From assembly GCA_029864385.1 (NCBI GenBank), contig JAOTTL010000003.1, positions 1 through 47,975 of the forward strand: a DNA stretch of 47,975 bases, in the 5' to 3' direction. Under the pieces are notes generated by a model. It had not been told where the DNA came from, did no database searches, and saw only the letters and a program-made list of their open reading frames with translations. Shown piece after piece: positions 1 through 7,144 of this stretch (positions within the stretch are counted from its first letter, which is position 1; the number at the start of each line of letters is the position of its first letter). Source of the DNA: SG8-41 sp029864385 (GTDB taxonomy: Bacteria > Pseudomonadota > Gammaproteobacteria > Burkholderiales > SG8-41). A program made the translations under genes and the position numbers.

Positions 1-24
1 CGACATTCGCTGGAGCCTTTTCGT

Positions 25-171
25 ATGTGGCCCGTGTTTCAAGCGCTACTGGCGATCATTTGTACCGCAGCCAGATCGCGGCTGTCGTTGCAGTTGGAAG
101 TGGTTGCCCTGCGGCATCAGCTGAGCGTCTATCGGCGATCGGTTGAGCGCCCGAGAATTCGGCCGGGAGAC
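25..171 (+). pseudogene. Integrase/transposase N-terminal fragment
   Basis: The first 49 codons read like the N-terminus of the integrase-core transposases that begin with a hydrophobic helix followed by LEVVALRHQLSVY and then RPRIRPGD. In intact members the latter motif is followed by a tryptophan-rich stretch and a DDE catalytic core. Here the resemblance stops at about base 171, and the reading frame runs on into unrelated sequence and a stop near 265. No terminal inverted repeat or catalytic domain is visible, so this is a truncated relic. Recognition is from memory of the family motif. Confidence 0.6.
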
Positions 172-346
172 GGGGGTTCTACCTGGCATGGCCGTTCGAG
201 AAGATTCGCCAGACAGTGCCTGGCGAATCTTCGGGCGCAGTATTGCCGTCGTCGTCAGCGCAGTTGAGGGGAATTCCAACTTACCCGATGGTGCGCGCTG
301 CTTTCCGCTCCCTTCGTCAGCCTACGTGCGTCTTCTTTCGGCCAAA
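172..346 (+). pseudogene. DUF1016 (YhcG-type PDDEXK nuclease) fragments, frameshifted
   Basis: From base 177 one frame reads FYLAWPFEKIRQTVPGES. This closely matches the conserved FYLAWP-x-EKI-x-QT segment between the N-terminal and nuclease parts of DUF1016/YhcG proteins. From base 302 a second frame reads FPLPSSAYVRLLSAKK, matching the next conserved block (FPLPWSAYVRLLSVKN) of the same family. The two blocks are in the correct order but in different frames, and the catalytic C-terminal domain is missing. It is therefore a broken remnant fused directly to the integrase fragment. What is seen is the pair of motifs; the family assignment is from memory. Confidence 0.7.
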
Positions 347-539
347 AAAATGTGGGAATGGCTCACTACGCGGCCACTGGCCGAGCTAAATGGGTTGAAC
401 GCAGTGACACGGCGGAGACGAGCGCGGCTATCAAGCGTGGCGTCCGAGCCGCCGGACACGTTGAGCTAGCCTCTCCTCCCAAGTTCTGGTGTAGGTGGCA
501 GTGTAGGTCGAGAGAATTTCTTCCGATCTCTAGAGGGGA
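346..539. other. Unassigned sequence between pseudogene remnants
   Basis: No frame on either strand continues DUF1016 or MutS through this stretch, and no recognisable protein motif was found. It contains the 11-base string TCTTCCGATCT at 519-529, identical to the end of a common sequencing adapter, close to where the mutS similarity breaks off. Confidence 0.5.
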
Positions 540-587
540 AAGGTACTGCTGCATCATGGGCGTATGGCGCTCAAGGGGTTGCTGCAT
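540..587 (-). pseudogene. mutS: mutS 5' end fragment
   Basis: On the minus strand a start codon at 587 opens MQQPLERHTPMMQQYL. The HTPMMQQYL block is the strongly conserved start of the mismatch-repair ATPase MutS. In intact MutS it is followed by a lysine/alanine-rich turn and LLFYRMGDFYELF. Here similarity ends after the tyrosine-leucine pair and the frame continues into unrelated sequence. Only about 16 codons remain, so the gene is cut off at this point by rearrangement or an assembly join. The divergent gene at 723 would then be the normal upstream neighbour. Confidence 0.65.
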
Positions 588-722
588 GTGGTGTATGGAC
601 GGCAGCGATACCGGGCGCCGGTATTTTGACACGTTGACCATCGATATTGTCGAAGAGCCAGCTCTGGCGAGCCGGGTAATGCTGCTAAAATTGCCCCCTC
701 ATCATTGCTGGCTTGAGTGACT

Positions 723-1946
723 ATGAGAACCGGACATCGCGCGCTGGCGGTCCTGGTCTCCCTCTTCCTCCTTGCGGGAGGGCCTGTTTCCGGGGCGGCT
801 GCGGCGCAGCCGCAGAGCGATACCAACAAGGATTGGCAATTGCGCGTCAACTCGACCGCGCGGCTGATCGCGGGACTCGTCCCGACTCACCCGGACCATC
901 GCGCGCTCGCCGAGCGGCCGGATTGGAAGGCTCATAGCGCCAAGCTGCGGGCATCCTGGGCATGGCTGCGGGATCAGCAGATCGCGCCCCTGACGGCTTG
1001 GCGCAACGGGGCCGTGCCCCCGGTTTGTCCGGTTGGCAGCACGCTGCTCTACCCGTTCAGCGGCCCGGATTTTTTCAATGCCTACTGGTTGTTTCCCAAT
1101 TGCGAGGCCTATGTCCTGTTCGGGCTCGAGCCGATCGGCAGCCCGCCGGCGATCGAGACGATGAGCGATGTTCAGTTGGCGCGCCTGCTGACCGATGTCC
1201 GTGAAGCGATGGCCAATCTGCTTGCCCGCAACTACTTCGTCACGTCGAGAATGGACAAGCAGATGCAGGCCGAGGAACTCAACGGAGTGGTGCCGATCAT
1301 CATGATCTCGATGGCGCTTGCCGGTATCGAGGTCCTTCGCATCGCGCCGCTCACGCTGGGACGGGCCCAGCACGCAGCGTCGGAGGCGAATGCCGAGTCC
1401 ACCGTCCGGCCGCGGCGAAAGTTGAAAGGCGTCACGATCGAGTTCCGGCGGCTGGGTGCGCCCGTGCCGCAACGCTTGAACTACTTTTCCGTGGATGCTT
1501 CGAACGCGGGGATCGCTCGCAATCCGCAGTTCCGTGATTATCTGCGGGGGCTGGCACCGACGACAACCCTCATCAAGTCGGCGTCCTATCTTCTGCACGT
1601 GAGCGAGTTCAAAAGGCTGCGCCACGTGCTGCTCGACGTAAGCGGATTCCTGGTTCAGGACGACACAGGAGTGCCGTACGCGATGCTGGCCAAGCGCGGC
1701 TGGCAGTTGACCGTCTACGGCCGCTACGAAGTGCCGATTCCGCCGTTCGAGCGCCACTACCAGCCGGACCTGGCGGAGGCATTCGTCGTCACGAACCCCC
1801 AGCCGTTGTCGTTTCGTTTCGGCTACCGGCGCAGTATTCGCGATGACCGCTCCAACGTGATGGTCGCGCAAAGGACGCTGGCGCGGCGCCTGGGGCCGGA
1901 CAAGGACGCAGCGGGTGCGTCCGCGCCGGCGCAGCTCGGCCGGTAA
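723..1946 (+). CDS. Conserved secreted protein of unknown function
   Basis: A 407-residue protein with a clear Sec signal peptide (basic start, hydrophobic core about residues 8-22, then GAAAAQ). The mature part has no motif I can name. It has a tryptophan-rich early section, a CPVGS...YPFSGPD...FPNC segment with two cysteines near residues 101 and 128 that could form a disulfide, and a later DVSGFLVQDDTGVPYAML stretch. The ATG at 723 is preferred over an in-frame GTG six bases upstream because it gives the more typical signal peptide. It is transcribed away from the mutS fragment and stands alone. Periplasmic or surface location is inferred; no function is proposed. Confidence 0.8.
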   Translation: MRTGHRALAVLVSLFLLAGGPVSGAAAAQPQSDTNKDWQLRVNSTARLIAGLVPTHPDHRALAERPDWKAHSAKLRASWAWLRDQQIAPLTAWRNGAVPPVCPVGSTLLYPFSGPDFFNAYWLFPNCEAYVLFGLEPIGSPPAIETMSDVQLARLLTDVREAMANLLARNYFVTSRMDKQMQAEELNGVVPIIMISMALAGIEVLRIAPLTLGRAQHAASEANAESTVRPRRKLKGVTIEFRRLGAPVPQRLNYFSVDASNAGIARNPQFRDYLRGLAPTTTLIKSASYLLHVSEFKRLRHVLLDVSGFLVQDDTGVPYAMLAKRGWQLTVYGRYEVPIPPFERHYQPDLAEAFVVTNPQPLSFRFGYRRSIRDDRSNVMVAQRTLARRLGPDKDAAGASAPAQLGR

Positions 1947-2026
1947 CGCGGCACCGCTTCGCGCCGCCATAGGCACTGCCGTGCGATGGCCCGCGCGGTC
2001 GCGTTGGAATGCGCTTTTTTTGCGCC

Positions 2027-2869
2027 ATGAGCGTGGAGATCCATAGTGCCACCTTTGTCACCTCGGACGGCGTGCGCCTGCGCGTGATGGAGGCGGGGCC
2101 GTGCGGGTCGGACAGCGCGGTCGCGGCGACGATTCCTGTGATGGCGTTCGTGCCCGGCTGGTCCATGCCGGCCGACATCTGGCAGCCGCAGCTGGCCGCG
2201 CTGGGTGCCAGCCATCGCGTTGCGGCGCTCGATCCCCGCGGCCAGGGCGAATCGGAAATACCGGCACGCGGTTTCGATATCGAACGGCGCGCGACCGATG
2301 TGCGCGAATTCGTCGCGCGCTATGAGCGTGTCGTGCTGGTGGGGTGGTCGCTCGGAGCGCTGGAAGCACTTCAATGTGTGCATCGCTATGGCGATGCCGG
2401 GCTCGAGGCGCTGGTGCTGGTCGATTCTTCGGTGGGTGAGGATCCCCCGCCGCTGCCCGCTGCCCAATTTATCGAGGCGCTCCAGCGGAACCGTCGCGCC
2501 ACGATCGAGGTGTTCGTGCGCGAGATGTTCAGTTCGCCCCGGACCACGCTCGAGCTTGACGCGCTGGCGGACGCTGCGTTGCGCATGCCGCTCGAAGCGA
2601 GCCTCGCGCTCTTTCCGCGCGGCATGCCGAGGGAACACTGGCGCGGTATCGTGCGCGCCTTCGGCAAGCCGCTGCTATACGTCGTCACGGAGCAACTTGC
2701 CGCGCAGGCCCAAAACCTCCTGCGCAATCGGCCCGGGACGCGCGTCGAGGTGTTCGAGACGGCCGGGCATGCGCTCTTCGTCGACGAGGCCGATCGCTTC
2801 AACCGGCTGCTGGTCGCCTTTGTCGACGAGATCGCCGCGGCCGCGCGCCAGGCACCCTCTCGCGCGTGA
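2027..2869 (+). CDS. Alpha/beta-fold hydrolase
   Basis: A 280-residue cytoplasmic protein with the alpha/beta-hydrolase layout. It has an early FVPGWSMPADIW oxyanion-loop segment, DPRGQGES after strand 4, the nucleophile elbow GWSLGALEA (serine about residue 108) and the late catalytic histidine in TAGHALFVDEADRF. The acidic residue of the triad is less obvious, because the usual G-x-x-D after strand 7 is replaced by VVTEQL. The ATG at 2027 (MSVEIH) is preferred to an in-frame ATG at 2009, whose extra residues (MRFFCA) look non-native. Substrate cannot be predicted; the family includes esterases, C-C hydrolases and haloperoxidase-like enzymes. Confidence 0.85.
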   Translation: MSVEIHSATFVTSDGVRLRVMEAGPCGSDSAVAATIPVMAFVPGWSMPADIWQPQLAALGASHRVAALDPRGQGESEIPARGFDIERRATDVREFVARYERVVLVGWSLGALEALQCVHRYGDAGLEALVLVDSSVGEDPPPLPAAQFIEALQRNRRATIEVFVREMFSSPRTTLELDALADAALRMPLEASLALFPRGMPREHWRGIVRAFGKPLLYVVTEQLAAQAQNLLRNRPGTRVEVFETAGHALFVDEADRFNRLLVAFVDEIAAAARQAPSRA

Positions 2870-2986
2870 GTCGGTCCTCGCGAACCCGTGTTTGCGGGTG
2901 CGCCATCTTTTTCTTGCAACATTTCGGGACGAGGCTTTCCACCCCGCAGGGGCGATCGCCCCGGCCGGAGGGAGTACAATCCGCCC

Positions 2987-3721
2987 GTGCAATCAAGCGC
3001 GGTGAAGTTATGGCGAGTGATCGCGCTCAAGGTGCGAGCCGCGATCTGTGTGTCGGCCATATCGGCGCTCGCCGGCTGCACTCCCGCGCAGCAGCTGCTG
3101 TTTAGCTTGATTCCCGATGGCACCTTTCCGATTCTGCTCAGCCACCTCGAGAAGACGAGCGAGACCAACCGCCGCCGCGTGGCCGAGCTCGACGCGCGCG
3201 GTGACTGGACCGGCCTGGTGCAGTTCGCCGAGGAGAACCTGGCGCATGACCGCTCCAATACGGACTGGTGGATGGTCAAGGGCTATGCCTATATGCAACT
3301 CGGGCGGCACGAGCAGGCGGCCGAGTGCTATGCGGAGATTGTGCGGCTCAGGCCCGACGATATGCTCGGGTGGAATCTGCTGGCGGAGTCCCAGCGCGCA
3401 GCGCGGCAGCCGCAGCGCGCCGCGCAGACGCTCAACAACGCTTTGCTCATCCGCCAGGACTCGCCGGCGACGTGGTATCTGCTGGGCGAGAGCTACACCG
3501 ATCTCGGACGCTACCAGCCCGCAGCGTTGGCCTATCGGCAAGCCGTGCGATTGAACCGCGAATTTGCGCAGGCCTGGTACGGGCTTGGGCGCTCCTATGC
3601 CCGACAGGGACGTCAGGCCGACTTCGAGCAGATCGTTCACACGCTGGCGAGCCTCAACCCGCCGCTGGCGCAACAGCTGGCAAAGGAGCGGCCGGCGCGT
3701 GAAGTACCCCGAACACCCTAA
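2987..3721 (+). CDS. TPR-repeat lipoprotein
   Basis: A 244-residue predicted lipoprotein. The N-terminus has a hydrophobic stretch ending in the lipobox LAGC (cysteine about residue 31), so the mature protein should be membrane anchored in the periplasm. The rest is made of tetratricopeptide repeats, seen in WWMVKGYAYMQLGRHEQAAE, WYLLGESYTDLGRYQPAALA and WYGLGRSYARQGR. Such repeats form a superhelical protein-binding scaffold, so a role in assembling an envelope complex is likely but the partner is unknown. GTG at 2987 follows GGAGGGA by 13 bases; GTG at 3002 is an alternative. The sequence TACAAT at 2974-2979 could be a -10 box. Confidence 0.75.
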   Translation: MQSSAVKLWRVIALKVRAAICVSAISALAGCTPAQQLLFSLIPDGTFPILLSHLEKTSETNRRRVAELDARGDWTGLVQFAEENLAHDRSNTDWWMVKGYAYMQLGRHEQAAECYAEIVRLRPDDMLGWNLLAESQRAARQPQRAAQTLNNALLIRQDSPATWYLLGESYTDLGRYQPAALAYRQAVRLNREFAQAWYGLGRSYARQGRQADFEQIVHTLASLNPPLAQQLAKERPAREVPRTP

Positions 3722-3731
3722 ACCACCTTAG

Positions 3732-3968
3732 CCGCAGATAAACGCAGATAAACGCAGATACAGCTCAAGAACCCTTCTGCCTTGTTGTTTCTAGCCTCCG
3801 ATCGATGCCTCTGTGTACGGGTGTGTAGTGAATGGTGAGTAGACTGACCCGTCAGTCATCACCAGTTGCTCGTCACGGATTTGATCGGCGTTCATCGGCG
3901 TGTATCTGCGGCTAATTCGCGGTTTTCAAACGCGGCTCGACTCACGATTCACCATTCACGATTCACGG
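3732..3968. repeat. Inverted short-period repeat locus (10-nt and 7-nt units)
   Basis: Left arm at 3732-3760 is three near-identical decamers built on ACGCAGATAA. The right arm at 3883-3922 carries the opposite-strand version (TCGGCGTTCATCGGCG, then ATCTGCGG). Between and after them lie heptad-type stretches, GTAGTGAATGGTGAG near 3826 and its opposite strand CACGATTCACCATTCACG at 3943-3960. It fills the gap between the convergent TPR and suhB genes. The same decamer theme recurs at 29991-30080. Confidence 0.75.
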
Positions 3969-3989
3969 AATTGATCGTGAGTTAGTGCG

Positions 3990-4790
3990 TCAGCCGCGCT
4001 GGAGCGCGGGCGTTAGGTGCGGCGACAGCGCCTGGAGCAGCTGGACAAAAACTTTCGGCGCGCCGGCCACGATGTTGCCGGTCTGTATGTAATCGGGCTC
4101 GCCCCGCAGGTCGCCCACCAGGCCGCCGGCTTCGGAGATGAGGAGCGAACCCGCCGCAATGTCCCAAGGGCTCAGCCCAAACTCCCAGAACCCGTCGAGC
4201 CTGCCCGCCGCCACGTAGGCGAGATCGAGGGCCGCAGAGCCCGCGCGCCGGATCCCGGCCGAGTTCTTCATTATGTCGCGCAAGATCGCGAGATAGACCT
4301 CCAGGTGCTCGAGTTGTCGGAATGGGAAGCCGGTTCCGATCAGGGCGGACTTCAGGCTCACGCGCTTGCTCACGCGCATGCGCTGGTCGTTGAGAAAGGC
4401 GCCGCGCCCGCGCGATGCGGTGAACAGATCATTGCGGCCGGGATCGTAGACGACGGCCTGCGTGACGGTGCCCTTGTGTACAAGCGCGATCGCGACAGCG
4501 TATTGGGGAAAGCCGTGGATGAAATTCGTCGTTCCGTCGAGCGGATCGATGACCCACTGGTAATCCGACTGGCCGGACGCGCCGCTCTCTTCTGCTAGAA
4601 TCGCGTGATCGGGGTAGGCTTCGCGCAGCGTGCGAATGATCGACTGCTCTGCTTCACGATCGACGTCCGAAACGAAATCGTTCGCTGCTTTCTCCTGGAA
4701 GCTGACGATGTCCAGATTGCGGGTCGCGCGGTTGATAATGCCGCCGGCACGCCGCGCCGCCTTGACCGCGATGTTGAGCATTGGATGCAT
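3990..4790 (-). CDS. suhB: Inositol-1-monophosphatase family protein SuhB
   Basis: A 266-residue protein of the Mg2+/Li+-dependent inositol monophosphatase superfamily. The metal-binding motifs are present: the glutamates of LAEESG (about residues 67-68), WVIDPLDGTTNF (aspartates about 82 and 85) and SPWDIAAGSLLISEAGG near residue 210. It hydrolyses inositol phosphates in vitro. In proteobacteria SuhB also joins the rRNA antitermination complex with NusA/B/E/G. Length and motif order are typical. It is divergent from trmJ with about 220 bases between. A perfect 12-bp inverted repeat lies just upstream of its start. Confidence 0.95.
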   Translation of the reverse strand: MHPMLNIAVKAARRAGGIINRATRNLDIVSFQEKAANDFVSDVDREAEQSIIRTLREAYPDHAILAEESGASGQSDYQWVIDPLDGTTNFIHGFPQYAVAIALVHKGTVTQAVVYDPGRNDLFTASRGRGAFLNDQRMRVSKRVSLKSALIGTGFPFRQLEHLEVYLAILRDIMKNSAGIRRAGSAALDLAYVAAGRLDGFWEFGLSPWDIAAGSLLISEAGGLVGDLRGEPDYIQTGNIVAGAPKVFVQLLQALSPHLTPALQRG

Positions 4791-4798
4791 GGTCGGCG

Positions 4799-4834
4799 AA
4801 GGAGTTTGTCAGGCTTGGCGCCGACAAACTCCTT
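4799..4834. repeat. Dispersed palindrome, copy 1 (AAGGAGTTTGTC arms)
   Basis: Perfect inverted repeat: AAGGAGTTTGTC at 4799-4810 and GACAAACTCCTT at 4823-4834 with a 12-base loop. The same arm sequence occurs again at 35548-35583 at the end of amrB. It lies immediately upstream of suhB, and no T-run follows, so it is not a typical rho-independent terminator. Confidence 0.85.
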
Positions 4835-5009
4835 AATATGATGACGTTGGATACGGTGCGGTCTTGCAGTCTGTGGCCGGTCAGGCCTCGAGGCTCGACG
4901 GGCTGCCAGGTTGATGAATGCCATATTCTAAGGGAATACAGTGATTATCGGCGGCGTTTCAGTGTCTAGCGCGCGTGATTACCGCCTATAGTCGAATGGC
5001 AGGTGCGGG

Positions 5010-5753
5010 GTGAGCGCCGCCGATAAGCTCAAAAGCATTCGCATCGTGCTTTGCGGAACGGTGCATCCCGGCAATATCGGCGCCGCCGCACGTGCATTGA
5101 AAACGATGGGGCTTGGGCAGCTCCATCTCGTCTCGCCCGTCTGTTTTCCCCATCCGCAGGCGGAGTGGCTCGCCGTGGGCGCGGTCGACGTGCTACGGCG
5201 CGCCAAGGTGTGTGCGACCCTCGACGAGGCGCTCAGCGGTGTTGTGTTTTCGGTCGCCTGCACCGCGCGCACGCGCGAGCTCGCTGTGCCGATGGTGACG
5301 GCGCGGGAGGCCGCGGCCCGCGTCATCCGGCGCGCGCGCGGCGGGACGGTCGCGCTCGTCTTCGGCAACGAAACCTTCGGGCTCACGGGCGAGGAGGTCG
5401 GCAAGTGCCGCCTGCTCGCGACGATTCCCGCCGATTCGCGCTACCCCTCGCTCAACCTCGGTGCGGCGGTGCAGGTCTTCTGCTACGAGCTGCGGCAAGC
5501 GGCGCTGGGCGATCGCGCGCCGCGCGCGAGGCAACCCCCGCCGGTGCCTCACGAGGAGGTCGAGCGCTTCTTGGCCTACCTCGAGCGGACGATGATCGAG
5601 ACTGGATTCCTCGACCCGAAACATCCCAAGCGGCTGATGCCGCGGTTGCGACGCCTGTTCTCGCGCGCGCAACTCGAGAAGGACGAGGACAATATTCTGC
5701 GCGGGTTGTTCGAGGTACTGCGGCGGCCCAAGGCTCGCTCGAAAGTTGACTAA
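5010..5753 (+). CDS. trmJ: tRNA (cytidine/uridine-2'-O-)-methyltransferase TrmJ
   Basis: A 247-residue SPOUT-class RNA methyltransferase. It carries the knot motifs of the TrmH family: NIGAAARALKTMG near residue 22, LVFGNETFGLTGEE near residue 112 and SLNLGAAVQVFCYEL near residue 146. These build the trefoil-knot S-adenosylmethionine site. TrmJ methylates the ribose of position 32 in several tRNAs. The C-terminal helical extension is the usual length. Start is GTG at 5010 behind GGCAGGTGCGGG. Its stop codon lies inside the IscR-type operator of cysE. trmJ next to cysE-iscR is a familiar proteobacterial order, here continued into a suf operon. Confidence 0.92.
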   Translation: MSAADKLKSIRIVLCGTVHPGNIGAAARALKTMGLGQLHLVSPVCFPHPQAEWLAVGAVDVLRRAKVCATLDEALSGVVFSVACTARTRELAVPMVTAREAAARVIRRARGGTVALVFGNETFGLTGEEVGKCRLLATIPADSRYPSLNLGAAVQVFCYELRQAALGDRAPRARQPPPVPHEEVERFLAYLERTMIETGFLDPKHPKRLMPRLRRLFSRAQLEKDEDNILRGLFEVLRRPKARSKVD

Positions 5754-5774
5754 ATTAGTAGGATATCGTAAGCT
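5742..5774 (+). promoter_or_regulatory. IscR type-1 operator over the cysE promoter
   Basis: The 25 bases at 5742-5766 match the E. coli type-1 IscR box (ATASYYGACTRDDDYARTCGGYWWT, recalled consensus) at 22 of 25 positions. The box contains TTGACT at 5746-5751, a good -35 element, with TAAGCT 17 bases downstream as a weaker -10. The stop codon of trmJ (5751-5753) lies inside the box. By analogy, [2Fe-2S]-IscR would repress here, raising cysE expression when clusters are scarce. Confidence 0.75.
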
Positions 5775-5802
5775 GCGCGCCCTGATCATTGATTCGTAAA
5801 CG

Positions 5803-6531
5803 ATGTTTTCCCGTATCAGAGAAGAGATCGCGGTCGTTTTTGAGCGTGATCCAGCCGCTCGTAACACCTGGGAGGTGATTACGTGCTACCCCGGCTTCCA
5901 CGCCATGTTGTTCCATCGTCCCGCCCATTGGCTGTGGATGGCGGGATTCAAGTGGATGGCGCGACTGGTTTCGCACGTCGCGAGATGGCTGACGGGAATC
6001 GAGATTCATCCGGGTGCCACCATCGGACGGCGTTTTTTTATCGATCACGGCATGGGCGTTGTCATTGGCGAGACGGCTGAGATTGGAGACGACTGCACGC
6101 TCTACCACGGCGTAACCCTTGGCGGGACTTCCTGGGAGAAGGGCAAGCGTCATCCCACCCTCGGAAAAGGCGTCGTTATCGGCGCCGGCGCGAAGATACT
6201 GGGTCCGATCATGATCGGTGACGGGGCCCGGATCGGGTCGAACGCGGTGGTGGTGAAGGAGGTGCCGCCCGGCGCCACGGCGATCGGCATCCCGGCGCGC
6301 ATCGCGGAAACGGCGGGGGCAGCACCGAACGGCCGCTTCGCTGCCTATGCCGTGGCGAAGGATCTCAACGATCCGGTGGCGAAAGCGATTCACGAGCTAA
6401 TCGACCATTGCGTGGAGAACGACAAGCGTATCGACCAGATCCTTGTCGAGCTGCAGCGCCTTGGCTGCAAGGTCGAGGGACAGGAGGGTGCCCAACTTGA
6501 CGCGAGCCATCTCAATAAAATGGTTGACTAA
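5803..6531 (+). CDS. cysE: Serine O-acetyltransferase CysE
   Basis: A 242-residue enzyme that acetylates L-serine with acetyl-CoA to give O-acetylserine, the carbon skeleton for cysteine. The left-handed beta-helix hexapeptide repeats are plain (IEIHPGATIGRRFFIDHG, then VVIGETAEIGDDCTLYHGVT), with the catalytic histidine in HGVTLGGTSW and the KGKRHPTLG loop. The N-terminal helical domain is of the short form. Placed between trmJ and iscR and preceded by its own IscR-type operator, it probably supplies cysteine to the two desulfurases downstream. Its last codons form part of the iscR operator. Confidence 0.95.
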   Translation: MFSRIREEIAVVFERDPAARNTWEVITCYPGFHAMLFHRPAHWLWMAGFKWMARLVSHVARWLTGIEIHPGATIGRRFFIDHGMGVVIGETAEIGDDCTLYHGVTLGGTSWEKGKRHPTLGKGVVIGAGAKILGPIMIGDGARIGSNAVVVKEVPPGATAIGIPARIAETAGAAPNGRFAAYAVAKDLNDPVAKAIHELIDHCVENDKRIDQILVELQRLGCKVEGQEGAQLDASHLNKMVD

Positions 6532-6552
6532 AACGCTCGGGTAAGCTATAAA
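6520..6552 (+). promoter_or_regulatory. IscR type-1 operator over the iscR promoter
   Basis: The 25 bases at 6520-6544 match the type-1 IscR consensus at about 20 of 25 positions. They contain TTGACT (6524-6529) as a -35 box, with TATAAA (6547-6552) after a 17-base spacer, a near-ideal sigma-70 promoter. The cysE stop codon (6529-6531) is inside the box, as at trmJ/cysE. This predicts classical autorepression of iscR and the whole downstream Fe-S operon. A 70-base leader separates the promoter from the iscR start. Confidence 0.75.
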
Positions 6553-6622
6553 CTTGAGCGAATTACCAGAACATTGCGCCCTAAAAATATCTGTTTTATT
6601 TCAATACATTAAGAGGCGGAAT

Positions 6623-7105
6623 ATGAGACTGACGACAAAAGGCCGGTTCGCGGTTACTGCGATGATGGATCTGGCGATGCACCATGGCAGCGGTCCGGTA
6701 ACGCTGGCCGAAATCAGTGGTCGGCAAAAGATTTCGCTGTCGTATCTGGAGCAGTTATTTGGCAAGCTGCGGCGGCACCAGTTGGTCGAGAGTGTGCGCG
6801 GGCCGGGTGGCGGCTATTGCCTCGCGAAGGAGACGGGTGACTTGACGGTTGCCGACATCATCCTGGCGGTGGATGAGCCGATCGACGCCACTCAATGCGG
6901 CGGCAAGGAGAACTGCCGCGACGAGCAGAAGTGCTTGACCCACGACTTGTGGGCAACGCTGAACGAGCGCATTTTCGACTACTTGGGGTCCGTGACATTG
7001 CGCCAGCTCGTCGAGTCGCACAAAGCCAAAGAAGCGGGCGTGGCGCAGGTTCATGACATGCGAGAAGCGCCGCACAAGCGCACGCCGAGCGCCGTTTCGG
7101 CATAG
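6623..7105 (+). CDS. iscR: Fe-S cluster-responsive transcription regulator IscR
   Basis: A 160-residue Rrf2-family regulator. The winged helix opens with MRLTTKGRFAVTAMMDLA and contains the DNA-reading ISLSYLEQLFGKLR helix and the GPGGGY wing. The cluster ligands are the three cysteines spaced C-x5-C-x5-C (about residues 92-104) followed by a nearby histidine, exactly as in E. coli IscR, so it should bind a [2Fe-2S] cluster. The ATG at 6623 is chosen because it sits behind AAGAGGCGGA and starts at the canonical first residue. It heads the Fe-S operon and is predicted to repress its own promoter and that of cysE. Confidence 0.95.
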   Translation: MRLTTKGRFAVTAMMDLAMHHGSGPVTLAEISGRQKISLSYLEQLFGKLRRHQLVESVRGPGGGYCLAKETGDLTVADIILAVDEPIDATQCGGKENCRDEQKCLTHDLWATLNERIFDYLGSVTLRQLVESHKAKEAGVAQVHDMREAPHKRTPSAVSA

Positions 7106-7144
7106 ATCGGCGCCGTGGAGCGAGCCCAGGCAGGGACGCTGACG

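Noticed and set aside
366..641. 91-codon minus-strand frame containing the mutS start
   Set aside because: Only about 16 codons match MutS; the rest is unrelated sequence, so it is a fragment and not a gene.
702..1976. Long open frame on the minus strand opposite the secreted protein gene
   Set aside because: High GC content leaves antisense frames open. The plus-strand frame has a signal peptide and normal codon bias; the minus frame is Arg/Gln/His-rich without motifs.
3993..4024. Second attC-like box (GCGTTAGGT) at the end of suhB
   Set aside because: It is explained by the normal SuhB C-terminal codons, and no matching left arm was found.
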